Positions 1-7,671 of a stretch of 41,333 nt of DNA are shown here, in pieces. A model generated the notes under the pieces. It searched no databases. It saw only the letters and a program-made list of their open reading frames with translations, and was not told the origin of the DNA. The stretch covers positions 1 through 41,333 of the forward strand of contig JAGVAP010000038.1 of the NCBI GenBank assembly GCA_020060215.1, given 5' to 3'. Origin of the DNA: Deltaproteobacteria bacterium (GTDB taxonomy: Bacteria; Desulfobacterota; DSM-4660; Desulfatiglandales; HGW-15). The translations under genes were made by a program, and so were the position numbers. Positions within the stretch are counted from its first letter, which is position 1; each line of letters opens with the position of its first letter.

Positions 1-491
1 ACCTGGGCAACAGCGGCCTGTGAAAGGATGCCGACGTAGGTCCCGAGGCTGGCCACCTGCACGGGGTCATGATTGTAGACGGGAGGTTCTCCATCGTATC
101 TGGCGGCGGTGGGGTTATTCGTCGACATGTCGGCCAATTTTTCAAGAACCACCTCCACCTCAAGCTTCTGATCGGCGATTGCATGGAGATTTCCCGTCCA
201 GTATTCCTTTCCCCTATACCCCAGCTTGAAGTTGTGGGGCGTCATTGGAACCGTAAATTGTGCATGCCCGCGGGCGTCTGTTTTCACAAACCTGTCCAGG
301 TATATGCCGGTTTCGCTGTAGAGGTAAACAGGAGCGCCGGCGACAGGGATTCCATTCCAGGCCACGTGCAGAACCAGTGTACCTTGATCCTTCAGTCGAT
401 CCGGAGAAGAAATCGTTGGGCTGGCAGCAGAGGCGAGAACAGGTAAGAGAAGCAGGAACAAGGTGACCAGTCGAAGAATTCTCCGTTTCAT
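1..491 (-). CDS. Exported beta-rich protein, N-terminal part (runs off the window)
   Basis: An open frame of 163 codons starts at ATG 491 and runs off the left edge without a stop. The N-terminus, MKRRILRLVTLFLLLPVLASA, is a clear Sec signal peptide: basic start, hydrophobic core, small residues before a likely cleavage after ASA. The next 75 residues have alternating hydrophobic strands with a 'GIPVAGAPVYLYSE...TDARGHAQFTVP' pattern. That is typical of Ig-like or carboxypeptidase-regulatory beta-sandwich repeats of surface proteins. Function unknown. It is host DNA outside the prophage. Overlapping frames on both strands are its shadows. Confidence 0.6.
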   Translation of the reverse strand, partial: MKRRILRLVTLFLLLLPVLASAASPTISSPDRLKDQGTLVLHVAWNGIPVAGAPVYLYSETGIYLDRFVKTDARGHAQFTVPMTPHNFKLGYRGKEYWTGNLHAIADQKLEVEVVLEKLADMSTNNPTAARYDGEPPVYNHDPVQVASLGTYVGILSQAAVAQ

Positions 492-1709
492 GGCAGTCCT
501 CGCTTCGAAGGAGGTGGGGTAGCGTCACATGGCAGGATCACCTAACTGACTCAAAGCACGTTTCATGCCGGTTTTGGTGTAAAGCTGCGGTTTTTGTTCT
601 CATTGTTCTCGTGATGGCAGGCACTTGAAATCGTTTGAGTTTCAAGGGCGAGTCTGCTTGGGGCAAGACATCGATCTCGAATGGGAGCATCTGCTGGTGG
701 GGGTGTTCAGGAGAAGTTGCACAGAAAATTGTGCAAACATAACCGAAGATAGTGCATCTCTGTTCAGCATCGGGAAAGGACCTCAGCACGATCTCCGCCC
801 CCCAGGGGGGATGGTACTTCTTCTTGGGGGTTCTGTATGCACTGTGTCTGTTGCAACGGAGAGAAAGGTTTGGGGGTAATCATGGGGTGCCCTCCGTTTA
901 ATCGGGCTCAAGCCTGCACTTGGGGCTGTATCCCGTTGCCGTTCCCGTTTCCGTTCGGCGATGGAAGCGGTCGAGAACCAGTTCCCGGAGCTGCGTATCG
1001 AGCTGGGAGATAACTTCGGTGAAGTGCTCCCTCCTCCACCTCTGCCGTGGCGCCGTAGCTGAGGCTCCAGGAGCAGAAGTTCTTCCCGACCCGCCTGCCA
1101 TAGTCAAATGAACTCTCTACCCCTACTCTTCCAGACGAAGCGAAAACAGCTAAACGAAGCAGGTAGGTGCAGCGGCATAGGCGGGCAGGTCTTCTTTGAA
1201 ACCAGAACGCTACGCAATGGTTTTTTGACCCCTCTCCTCTGGTCCATAGTCTCCTATGGGCTGAGGTCGGATACCCCCGAGCATTGTCTGTGGCTGAATG
1301 GATCTTGTTCAGCCCTAGTCTCAAGGGGGTAAAATTCGGGTCACGGACCGGGTGCCGGGGGGTGCGAGGTCGACCCCTCGGGACGTGACCCCGAGCGCGA
1401 CCTGGCCAGACGCCGGCCATTCCTTTCCCGCTCTTTATCGGAGAGCGCCTTTTCTCCGGGTAGGCCCGCAGCCACTTCTGCAGCTGAGGCTCTTCCGCCT
1501 CGTCCGGATCGAGACCCTCGATCCCGCCCCTGATTGTGCATTTCCTCTCGGGCATGGAGAGGGTGAAGTACCGGTCCGTCCTCCCCGCCCTCTTGAGGTC
1601 TGCACCCAGGGGGAGAACCGAAGGAGGCCTTGTTATGATGAGTGTTTCTATTGTGAAAAGGAATGAGGGCGGGGAGCCTGCTTCTGAAGGTACATAGGAT
1701 CAGTTTTCG
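492..1709. other. Host flank without a recognisable gene
   Basis: About 1.2 kb between the exported protein and the toxin remnant. I find no frame with convincing protein character. The overlapping frames at 898-1666 on both strands are rich in Arg, Pro and Gly and lack family motifs, as expected of shadow or decayed sequence. A short perfect inverted repeat lies at 717-736. The stretch probably contains decayed genes, but I cannot name them. Confidence 0.5.
717..736. promoter_or_regulatory. Operator-like inverted repeat
   Basis: TTGCACA and TGTGCAA form perfect 7-bp arms around a 6-bp A/T-rich spacer. This resembles a dimeric regulator site but no regulator or regulated gene can be assigned. 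The run of four As and two Ts next to it would not make a convincing terminator. Confidence 0.25.
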
Positions 1710-1992
1710 CTCAGGCTGCGCTCGATGGCAGTAGTCCGGTCGTCTGTGGGTATGGGCAACTGCGAGAATGTAGATGTAGTCTGCTTCGACAGAGTAAAGA
1801 ATCTTGTACGGAAACCTGTAGCGCAAATGCCTTCTGACATCTCCTCTTTCTCTTGACCAAGCCGTGGGGATATTCACAAATTCTTCGGGTTGCGTTCTTG
1901 ACCTCCTCTATGAATTGAGATCCCATTCCCGTGGCTTCAAGTTCATAGTATTCGAATGCAAGATCACATTCATGACTACGGCTTTTCTCCAA
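1710..1992 (-). pseudogene. ParE/RelE-superfamily toxin remnant, frameshifted
   Basis: Two leftward frames together spell a ParE-type toxin. One (from about 1992) gives 'AFEYYELEATGMGSQFIEEV' followed by an Ile/Glu/Tyr/Pro stretch. The other (from about 1877) gives 'RYRFPYKILYSVEADYIYIL' and then an AVAHTHRRPDY ending. The family order is WYE..GLG..FLEEV, then RRFPY.I.Y, then ILAVAH..R.P.YW, so the parts join in order with a one-base shift near 1860-1870. The ending also lacks the usual stop. No antitoxin is visible. The gene is therefore broken and lies in host DNA about 140 bp outside the prophage. Confidence 0.6.
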
Positions 1993-2098
1993 ATACCAGC
2001 TGGGGGGAGTAAGGTAATAAGTGACAGATAAAGAAAATATTTTTCGGGGTGGAGTTGATGTTAAAACAAGGACTTGTGGTATTTTTAATTAAAAAAGT

Positions 2099-2116
2099 TG
2101 TCGCATGTCTGTTTCA
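2099..2116 (+). repeat. Transposase-site-like sequence just outside the left end
   Basis: TGTCGCATGTCTGTTTCA matches the TGTCGC-N8-TTTCA sites of the two phage ends, but with a 7-bp spacer. It is oriented as at a right end and lies 17-35 bp outside the proposed left end. It may be the remains of a neighbouring element's right end, or show that the real left end lies further out. Confidence 0.4.
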
Positions 2117-2133
2117 CTGAATAATACTTTTTC

Positions 2134-2162
2134 TGGTCCAAAATGAAACGAATTCGGCGACA
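2134..2162. repeat. Left phage end with transposase-binding site (attL)
   Basis: The left end reads TGGTCCAAAA, then TGAAA-N8-GCGACA at 2144-2162. Read inward, the right end gives TGGTGTCCGA, then TGAAA-N8-GCGACA, with the same 10-bp lead. The two ends agree without gaps at roughly 24 of the first 33 positions, including the AAAT after the site. The 5'-TG terminus is standard for Mu-type DDE elements. The match was made by eye; a junction-spanning empty site has not been seen. Confidence 0.7.
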
Positions 2163-2177
2163 AAATTCGAACCAGTA

Positions 2178-2444
2178 TCACACCAGGTCGGCCTTACATG
2201 TTGGGCAAATCGTGACTTGTTTGCCGGCGAGCGGGTTCTTGCAATTCCCACATATCCAAAATACCGATTTCTGGGCTCCGTAAACAAGAAAAAGCAGAAA
2301 AAGCAGTATACCAAGAACGATTCCCGGAATTCCGAAAAAGAAACCTCCGATCAAACAAATCACCCCTACACCCTGAAGCATACAACCCGATCCAAAGTGC
2401 TCAGTCTTCTTCACCTTCTTGGCCTGAATCCGTTCCCCTTCCAT
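2178..2444 (-). CDS. Membrane protein with C-terminal zinc ribbon
   Basis: 88 residues. The ATG at 2444 is chosen because TAGGAGGG lies just upstream; the longer TTG start would overlap the previous gene's end. A basic N-terminus precedes a long hydrophobic stretch (roughly residues 25-58, 'GVICLIGGFFFGIPGIVLGI' and beyond), enough for one or two membrane passes. The tail has CGNC and CPTC pairs separated by about 12 residues, a zinc-ribbon pattern. It is the last gene of the leftward operon behind the repressor, so it should be expressed in the lysogen. A role in superinfection exclusion or host conversion is inferred from position only. Confidence 0.6.
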   Translation of the reverse strand: MEGERIQAKKVKKTEHFGSGCMLQGVGVICLIGGFFFGIPGIVLGILLFLLFLVYGAQKSVFWICGNCKNPLAGKQVTICPTCKADLV

Positions 2445-2454
2445 AACTTCCCTC

Positions 2455-2853
2455 CTACATGTCAATTTTGAGTATGGCCGCTTTCAGGCTGGCTGCGTTG
2501 TCGCCCCACCAATCCGTGCCGTAGTATATGGAAATTTTGGATTTGTTGGGCTTTTCACTTAAAATTGTGCTGTGAAGAAAAATGCTTCTGTGAAGGATAT
2601 CGTGTGCTTCGATCGTGATCACGCCTTGTTCGATATCGGTGTAAATGTCCGAATTCAGTTTAAGTTGCCCATAGAGAAATGATCTGTGATTATTACGTAT
2701 ATGGGCGACGGCTTTACGGTAGACGGCTTGGTAGCCCTGGTCCGTTTCGAACTCTATCGTTCCGAACGGTGATTGTTTGATTGAGTTTACCGTTCCTGGC
2801 GCGCATGATGCCAGTAAGCACAAGAAGATAAGTGGAAGAGATTTCAAGCTCAT
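2455..2853 (-). CDS. Prophage lipoprotein
   Basis: 132 residues starting at ATG 2853, preceded by AAAGGAGG at ideal spacing. The N-terminus MSLKSLPLIFLCLLASCAPG is a lipoprotein signal with lipobox L-A-S-C, so Cys17 should be lipidated after cleavage. The mature part has no family I recognise; it alternates strands and polar turns and ends 'AASLKAAILKIDM'. It lies 20 bp downstream of the repressor and 10 bp upstream of the zinc-ribbon membrane gene, all leftward. Envelope lipoproteins expressed from lysogens often block related phages or change the host surface; that is an inference here. Confidence 0.7.
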   Translation of the reverse strand: MSLKSLPLIFLCLLASCAPGTVNSIKQSPFGTIEFETDQGYQAVYRKAVAHIRNNHRSFLYGQLKLNSDIYTDIEQGVITIEAHDILHRSIFLHSTILSEKPNKSKISIYYGTDWWGDNAASLKAAILKIDM

Positions 2854-2873
2854 AAGTAACCTCCTTTGGAAAT

Positions 2874-3680
2874 CTATTCCCTTGAAACAAGTTCCCTCGC
2901 AAACCAAATCACCTGGCCGATAATCCGGACGCTCCTTGCGTCTGCTTCATAGGGTGGGAATTCAAGTCTGTTTTCGCTGATGATCCGGATCCGGCCGCCC
3001 ACGATGTTCTCCAGCCGCTTGATCATGATCGTATCATTCAGGCTCAGGGCGTAGATCTGGCCGTCAAAAACCCTGGCTCTTCCAGTATCCAGCATAACCA
3101 CATCGCCGTCCTGGATGGTCGGATGCATGCTGGTTCCGCGAACCGGCATCAAGACAACGCTTTTGGGACTCGTGGCCACGCGGCGTATCCATTCTTTTCT
3201 AAAAGCGTAAAATTCTTTAAACTTTTCAGATAAGACGAACGCTCCTCCTCCGCCCGAAAGGTATGCCTCCGCCATTGGAACGAAGTCAAAATAGGATGGA
3301 TCAAAAGCGCCGGGCTCGGGAATGGCCACGGCCGCAGGTACCGCCTGGCTGTCTTTTGCGTCATAGGTCGTAACCGTAAAGCCCTTTCCTTCAACCTTTG
3401 CTTGCTCAGTTCTACCCCATAACCCCTCCTGGTCGGCCGTTCGGTACTCTTCAGTCTTATCCTTTTTAAAAGGTTCTCCCTCTCCAGACAAAAGCCAGTC
3501 AACGCTAATGCCAGGGAAAGAAGCCTTGATGCTCATTAAGTAATCGCCCTTAGGTAAGGCATTTTCATTTACCCAACGTTGAACAGTCCGAAATGATACG
3601 CCAATTTTGGCAGCCAACGCCTTTTTGTCGTCGTCGGTCTTGATGGGGTGGAGCTGCGCCAGTCTCTCAGCAAAAGTCAT
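2874..3680 (-). CDS. LexA/CI-type phage repressor (HTH plus S24 peptidase)
   Basis: 268 residues. An N-terminal helix-turn-helix (about 18-65, 'AAKIGVSFRTVQRWVNENAL') is followed by a linker and a C-terminal S24 domain. The S24 domain has Ser184 in GTSMHPTIQDGD and Lys221 in IMIKRL as the expected catalytic dyad. An SGGGGAFVL segment near 142-150 sits where related repressors are cleaved. It should bind the repeated ATTGCGAAA-type sites between itself and ner to hold the early promoter off, and self-cleave when RecA is activated. It is the first gene of the leftward lysogenic operon. The S24 domain makes this unlike Mu's own c repressor and more like the CI proteins of D3112-type phages. Confidence 0.9.
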   Translation of the reverse strand: MTFAERLAQLHPIKTDDDKKALAAKIGVSFRTVQRWVNENALPKGDYLMSIKASFPGISVDWLLSGEGEPFKKDKTEEYRTADQEGLWGRTEQAKVEGKGFTVTTYDAKDSQAVPAAVAIPEPGAFDPSYFDFVPMAEAYLSGGGGAFVLSEKFKEFYAFRKEWIRRVATSPKSVVLMPVRGTSMHPTIQDGDVVMLDTGRARVFDGQIYALSLNDTIMIKRLENIVGGRIRIISENRLEFPPYEADARSVRIIGQVIWFARELVSRE

Positions 3681-3698
3681 TTTAGTTGCTCAGTTTTC

Positions 3699-3808
3699 GT
3701 TTCGCAATCTATTCAATTTTTGCGAAACAGATTGCGAAATGCTGTTTTTGGCTAAGTAACCGATTACTGGTTTAAAGCCTAAAAAGGCATAAAAATGGAT
3801 TGCGAAAC
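3699..3808. promoter_or_regulatory. Operator cluster between repressor and early promoter
   Basis: Four copies of one motif lie in the divergent region: GTTTCGCAATC (3699-3709, inverted), TTTTGCGAAAC (about 3718-3728), GATTGCGAAAT (3730-3740) and GATTGCGAAAC (3798-3808). The first and second or third can pair as a dyad beside the repressor start. The fourth sits just upstream of the early -35 box. A further CGATTGCGAAAG lies inside ner (about 3947-3957) but is coding. The layout fits binding by the S24 repressor, Ner, or both. Confidence 0.65.
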
Positions 3809-3818
3809 AAAAATAGGC

Positions 3819-3847
3819 TTGACACCACGCCAAAAGAGGCATATAAG
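3819..3847 (+). promoter_or_regulatory. Early promoter, sigma70 type
   Basis: TTGACA (3819-3824), a 17-bp gap, and TATAAG (3842-3847) make a near-consensus sigma70 promoter reading toward ner. Operator copy GATTGCGAAAC lies 10 bp upstream of the -35 box. Initiation near 3854 would leave a leader of about 35 nt before the ner ATG at 3891. It is most likely the main lytic promoter. Confidence 0.7.
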
Positions 3848-3890
3848 CCTGAATACAAAGTTAAGCCTGTTTCGAAGTGAGGGATTGGTT

Positions 3891-4127
3891 ATGCACCCTG
3901 CAGACATCAAAGCGGCTTTGGAGAAGAAAGAGGTCAGCCAACTTTCGATTGCGAAAGAACTGGGTGTAGCCGCCCAGTCGGTTGGCGACGTGATCAGGAA
4001 AAAAACCGTTTCCGATCGAATCATGAGGGCTATCTCCTCCGCGATCGGGGAAGACTACAGAAAGGTGTTCCCCGAGTATTATCTAAAGAAGCCGAAGAGA
4101 AAGAATTCCAAGACAGCCACTATTTAA
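3891..4127 (+). CDS. ner: Ner-like early DNA-binding regulator
   Basis: 78 residues. ATG 3891 is chosen because the protein then begins MHPADIKAAL, as Ner/Nlp proteins do; the longer frame from 3795 would read through the promoter and an operator. The helix-turn-helix is clear: 'VSQLSIAKELGVAAQSVGDV', then 'RIMRAISSAIGEDYRKVFPE'. In Mu, Ner is the first early gene and represses both the early and the repressor promoter during lytic growth. The position, size and divergent arrangement here agree. The C-terminus is very basic (KKPKRKNSK). Confidence 0.85.
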   Translation: MHPADIKAALEKKEVSQLSIAKELGVAAQSVGDVIRKKTVSDRIMRAISSAIGEDYRKVFPEYYLKKPKRKNSKTATI

Positions 4128-4161
4128 GGCTGATTTATAAACCTTATCGTTTTGGCGGTCA

Positions 4162-4650
4162 ATGTCTAAGTCCCCCGTAAAAACTGACAGTTCCCAAATG
4201 AGCATTTTCGATGCGATGAAGCGCATCGCGGAATCGTTCGGCTCGCCAACCACAGAAGGGGAGATGCAGATCCGGGACCGGCTACGGGGGGCCATGCGTG
4301 CCGCGATCAAGGCGTCTCCCCTTTCCCGCCACCAGATCGCCGGAGAGATGAGTCACCTTTGCGGCGAGACCATTACCAAAGAGATGATTGATTCCTGGAC
4401 CCGGGAATCGGATGAAGCGAACGGCAGGCCGGCCAGGCACATCCCTGCTGAATTTCTTCCGGCATTTTGCAAGGTGACCGGGTGCAGCGAGCCGCTGCGG
4501 ATTATGGGGCAACTGGTTGGGTTGTTCGTTCTACCCGGCCCTGAGGCCATGCGGGCGGAGATGCACCGGTTGGATGAGAGGATCAAGCACCTTCAGACGG
4601 AGAAGAGGAAGCGCAAAGCCTTCCTGAAGGAGATGGAACTGAGTCAGTAA
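4162..4650 (+). CDS. Early phage protein of unknown function
   Basis: 162 residues between ner and transposase A. The start at 4162 is likely but ATG 4198 is possible. The middle segment 'LRGAMRAAIKASPLSRHQIA' followed by 'TKEMIDSWT' looks like a helix-turn-helix with a following helix. The C-terminal 40 residues (MHRLDERIKHLQTEKRKRKA) are strongly charged and probably a coiled coil. Proteins with this size and order occur in early operons of Mu-like phages, but I know no assigned function. A DNA-binding accessory factor is a reasonable guess. Confidence 0.7.
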   Translation: MSKSPVKTDSSQMSIFDAMKRIAESFGSPTTEGEMQIRDRLRGAMRAAIKASPLSRHQIAGEMSHLCGETITKEMIDSWTRESDEANGRPARHIPAEFLPAFCKVTGCSEPLRIMGQLVGLFVLPGPEAMRAEMHRLDERIKHLQTEKRKRKAFLKEMELSQ

Positions 4651-4747
4651 GCAAAAAAATTTGCCCTGCGGGCGTACATAGTTTCATTTAGTAGCACTGT
4701 ACGGGATCACGCAACGGGACTTCTTAATACAGGATCTGAGGTAGACC

Positions 4748-6979
4748 ATGAACGGGGCTGAAGCGGTAACGGTTACAACGAAAGAACTGGCAGGAATGCT
4801 CGGTATCTCCACCAGGGCCGTGCAGATTAGGTCCATTAAGGAAGGCTGGTCCTGCGAGATCGCGAACGCCAGGGGTGACCGGAAGTACCAGATTTCAAAG
4901 CTACCTCCCGACGTTCAAAAGGTCTACGTCGCAAAAAATGGCGTTTCCGCTTCCCTTCTTCCCGTCCTCGCTCCCGAGGCGGCGAAGAAGCTGGCCGAAC
5001 CAGCCATTACCCAGGGGAGCAATCTATATAATATAGATACGGCCGAAACCTGGGCGGATGCCTGCCTGGACCAGGGCGTGCTTCGGGATCCCCGCGTGGC
5101 CAAGTGCGTCAAGATCGTGCAGGACGCGCAGAACATCCCGAAAGGATGGAAGAAAAGGGCCTGGATCGAGCACGTTGCCCGGGAAAACGAGCTGAAGAGC
5201 TTTCAGCAGGTCTACCGCTACCTCGAAATTTACCGCGAAAAGGGAATCGCCGGTTTTCACCACGTCAAGTCCACGCGGAAGCAGCCCAAGAGCTGGTCCC
5301 AGGAAGCGGTTGATTTCTGGATCGGCCTCTGCCTGAAGAAAGAGCACAGAAAGCTCTCAAAGGACGGGAAAAAGCAGCTTTACTCCTACCTCCAGGAGGA
5401 AGCGCAGGTCCGCAAGTGGGATATCGGGGGTTACGAGAGCGCTCTTTGGTGGTTCAAGAAGCGCGGCGTGCCCCAGCTCCTCACGCTTCAGCGAGGCGGC
5501 ATGCGCGCCCTCGACAACCTGCTTCCCCCGGTGGTCCGCTCCTATGCGGACCTGGCGCCCTTCGAGCTCCTGGTCGGCGATCAGCACCGTTTCGACTTCT
5601 GGGTCGTGGACGAGCTGACCGGCGAAGTGTTCCGGCCGGAGGGATATTTCTGGCAGGATCTCCGCACCCGCTCCTTTTACGGCGGGGCCCTGGACAAAAA
5701 ATACGACAGCTATCTCATGGGTTTGGCCCTCAGGATGGGCCTCAAGGTGTTCGGGCCTTTTCGCCAGATCTACACCGACCACGGAAAACCCGAGGAAAGC
5801 CAGTACGTCATGAGCATTCTCCGGGAGATGCGCACCCTGGGGCTCGAAGCCTGCCGCACCATCGATGCTGAAATCGACTGCGGCGACGGAGAAACGGTGA
5901 ACCCCTGCGTGCTCATGCCGGGAACCCACCGAAAAGCCATCGTCCGAAACGCCAAAGCGAAAATGATCGAGAGCACGAACCGGGTCCTCGAGGGGATCCT
6001 CCGGAGCGTGTTCCGGGTGCCCGGGTACGTGAAGACCCTGGGCGGTTCACAGGAAGAGAACGAGGTGGACCAGGACGAAATCCGGCGGCTCGCGGAAGGC
6101 GGCGCTCTTCTTACCTTCAAAGAGTTTTTCCTCACTGTTTTGAAGGCGATGGACTACTACAACGCTCAAAAACCGCACAGGGGTGTGCTGAAGGAGTGGG
6201 CCTGGAAGCCGAAACCCGCAACAGCCACCCCTATGGACTGCCTGAAAGCCTGCTACCTCGAAGGCTGGCGCACAACACAGCTTTCGGAGGAGGCGATCGA
6301 CCTGGTGTTCCTGCCCAGGGCCAGCCGGAGCGTGAAGCGCGGCCGCATTACCTTCAATAATGAGCTGTACGAGGATAAACGGGAGTGGAGCAATAAGATT
6401 ACCCACCTGGTGAACCTCCACGACCAGCGGGTGGAGTTCCGGTACGACCCGATGGACCCGGAGTGGTTGCTGGTTTTCCACAATGACGAGTTCATCTGCA
6501 AGGCCGAGCCGGTGGAGTACTCCTCCATGAAGGACAACGCTTTGGCCGCCCGCAAGATCGAGCAGAAAGCCCGGATGCGAAAAGGTTTCCTGCTGGAGTA
6601 CCGAAGGCTTACCAGCGCAGTGCCGGACATCCTGTCTTACTCCAAGGTGCCGAGCGAGGAGCGCGCTGCGGCGATCGTGGGGAAGGATAAAGCCAAGCAG
6701 CTCAAAGAGCAAACCGACCTGACCCGGGAGCGCACGGCGGATGAGCTCGCGGCCGAGGTGGAGGCGATTGAAGCCTACACTCCCCGGAAGCCGAAACCCC
6801 TTCATACGAACCTTACCGAGCGCTACACCTGGTGCATTAACGAAATCGCCGAAGGGCGGGATCTGGACGATGCCGACGCCGGGTTCGTGAAGGAGCACGA
6901 ATCGTCAATGGATGAAGATACCCGGGCCTACTGGGATATTTACAAGGAGAGTCTTGGACTTAAGGAGGCTGCACTATGA
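4748..6979 (+). CDS. A: Mu-type DDE transposase (gpA)
   Basis: 743 residues. The protein cuts phage ends, joins them to target DNA and drives replication by transposition. An N-terminal Mu-type winged helix (about 8-60, 'VTTKELAGMLGISTRAVQIR') is followed by end-binding helical domains. The RNase H-like core has Asp278 in VGDQHRFD, Asp344 in IYTDHGKPEE and Glu408 in KMIEST as the DDE triad. A Mu-transposase C-terminal beta-barrel follows (about 510-600, 'RGRITFNNELY'). The length is slightly greater than MuA (663). Its stop overlaps the start of B (ATGA). Likely binding sites are the TGTCGC-N8-TTTCA sequences at the two ends. Confidence 0.96.
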   Translation: MNGAEAVTVTTKELAGMLGISTRAVQIRSIKEGWSCEIANARGDRKYQISKLPPDVQKVYVAKNGVSASLLPVLAPEAAKKLAEPAITQGSNLYNIDTAETWADACLDQGVLRDPRVAKCVKIVQDAQNIPKGWKKRAWIEHVARENELKSFQQVYRYLEIYREKGIAGFHHVKSTRKQPKSWSQEAVDFWIGLCLKKEHRKLSKDGKKQLYSYLQEEAQVRKWDIGGYESALWWFKKRGVPQLLTLQRGGMRALDNLLPPVVRSYADLAPFELLVGDQHRFDFWVVDELTGEVFRPEGYFWQDLRTRSFYGGALDKKYDSYLMGLALRMGLKVFGPFRQIYTDHGKPEESQYVMSILREMRTLGLEACRTIDAEIDCGDGETVNPCVLMPGTHRKAIVRNAKAKMIESTNRVLEGILRSVFRVPGYVKTLGGSQEENEVDQDEIRRLAEGGALLTFKEFFLTVLKAMDYYNAQKPHRGVLKEWAWKPKPATATPMDCLKACYLEGWRTTQLSEEAIDLVFLPRASRSVKRGRITFNNELYEDKREWSNKITHLVNLHDQRVEFRYDPMDPEWLLVFHNDEFICKAEPVEYSSMKDNALAARKIEQKARMRKGFLLEYRRLTSAVPDILSYSKVPSEERAAAIVGKDKAKQLKEQTDLTRERTADELAAEVEAIEAYTPRKPKPLHTNLTERYTWCINEIAEGRDLDDADAGFVKEHESSMDEDTRAYWDIYKESLGLKEAAL

Positions 6980-7671
6980 AGGATTTCTTTTTGCCGACAC
7001 AGAATTTTCAGCGGTTAAGCGAGCTCTGCAGCGAGCTGATCTCCTCCCCTCTTGGAATCGAGATGGCCGCGGTTATCGGCCCTCCCGGAAGGGGCAAAAC
7101 CACTGCTGTGGAGCGGATTGTGGTGACGATGCCGCAGGCCGCGTACGTCTACTTTGAAGAGCGTTTCAGCCCGGTAGGGCTTATCCGGGAGATCGCTTTT
7201 GCGGTGGCAGGCGTGCGGCCAAGCACAACCCAGAGCTGCATCGATGCCATCCGTGACGAGTTGTCCCGCAAGCGCAAAATCATCATCGTGGATGAGGCGG
7301 ACCAGATGTCAATCAAGCACCTGAACCAGCTCAGGGCCTTCCACGATCTGCACAAGTCGCCGATTTTGCTGGTGGGCGTCGCCGATCTCCAGCGGAAACT
7401 GGTGAGGGACCCCAGGCTCAAGAGCCGCGTGCGGATGACGCTTTCCTTCGAGCCGGTAAGCCAGGCGGACATCGTGGTGTTTTACCGAAAGGCTCTTGAT
7501 CTGGCCGTTACCCCCAGCCATTCGGCGAAGCTCCTGAAGCATGCCAAGGGCGATTTCCGCTACCTCATTGTGGATGCGGCCCGGGTGGAGAGGTTTATGA
7601 AGGCGAGCGGGTTACGGGAAATCACCGACGACGTGATCGACATGGTGGTGAAGGAAGATGGGGCGGAATAA
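6976..7671 (+). CDS. B: Transposition ATPase and target-DNA activator (gpB)
   Basis: 231 residues, AAA+ ATPase. Walker A is GPPGRGKTT (35-43) and Walker B is IIIVDEAD (102-109). A later Arg in 'DPRLKSRVRMTLSFEP' fits sensor or Arg-finger regions. It is shorter than MuB (312 residues) because it lacks MuB's separate N-terminal HTH. That is also the case in D3112/B3-like relatives and in TniB/ExeA-like proteins. It should bind target DNA, stimulate transposase A and give target immunity. It is translationally coupled to A by ATGA. Confidence 0.93.
   Translation: MKDFFLPTQNFQRLSELCSELISSPLGIEMAAVIGPPGRGKTTAVERIVVTMPQAAYVYFEERFSPVGLIREIAFAVAGVRPSTTQSCIDAIRDELSRKRKIIIVDEADQMSIKHLNQLRAFHDLHKSPILLVGVADLQRKLVRDPRLKSRVRMTLSFEPVSQADIVVFYRKALDLAVTPSHSAKLLKHAKGDFRYLIVDAARVERFMKASGLREITDDVIDMVVKEDGAE

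Noticed and set aside
602..625. Sigma54-like promoter (TGGCAGG...TGAAA)
   Set aside because: The -12 element lacks GC at the required position, and no gene follows in that direction.
908..1555. A 215-codon minus-strand frame in the left flank
   Set aside because: It crosses unrelated-looking segments, is dominated by Arg, Pro and Gly, and ends in a simple Asn-Gly repeat. No ribosome site or motif.
3795..3890. Longer start for ner
   Set aside because: It would place the -35 and -10 boxes and an operator inside the gene; the family begins at the MHPADIK sequence.
6047..6898. A 283-codon minus-strand frame inside transposase A
   Set aside because: Antisense of a well-supported gene, with no start signal or motif.
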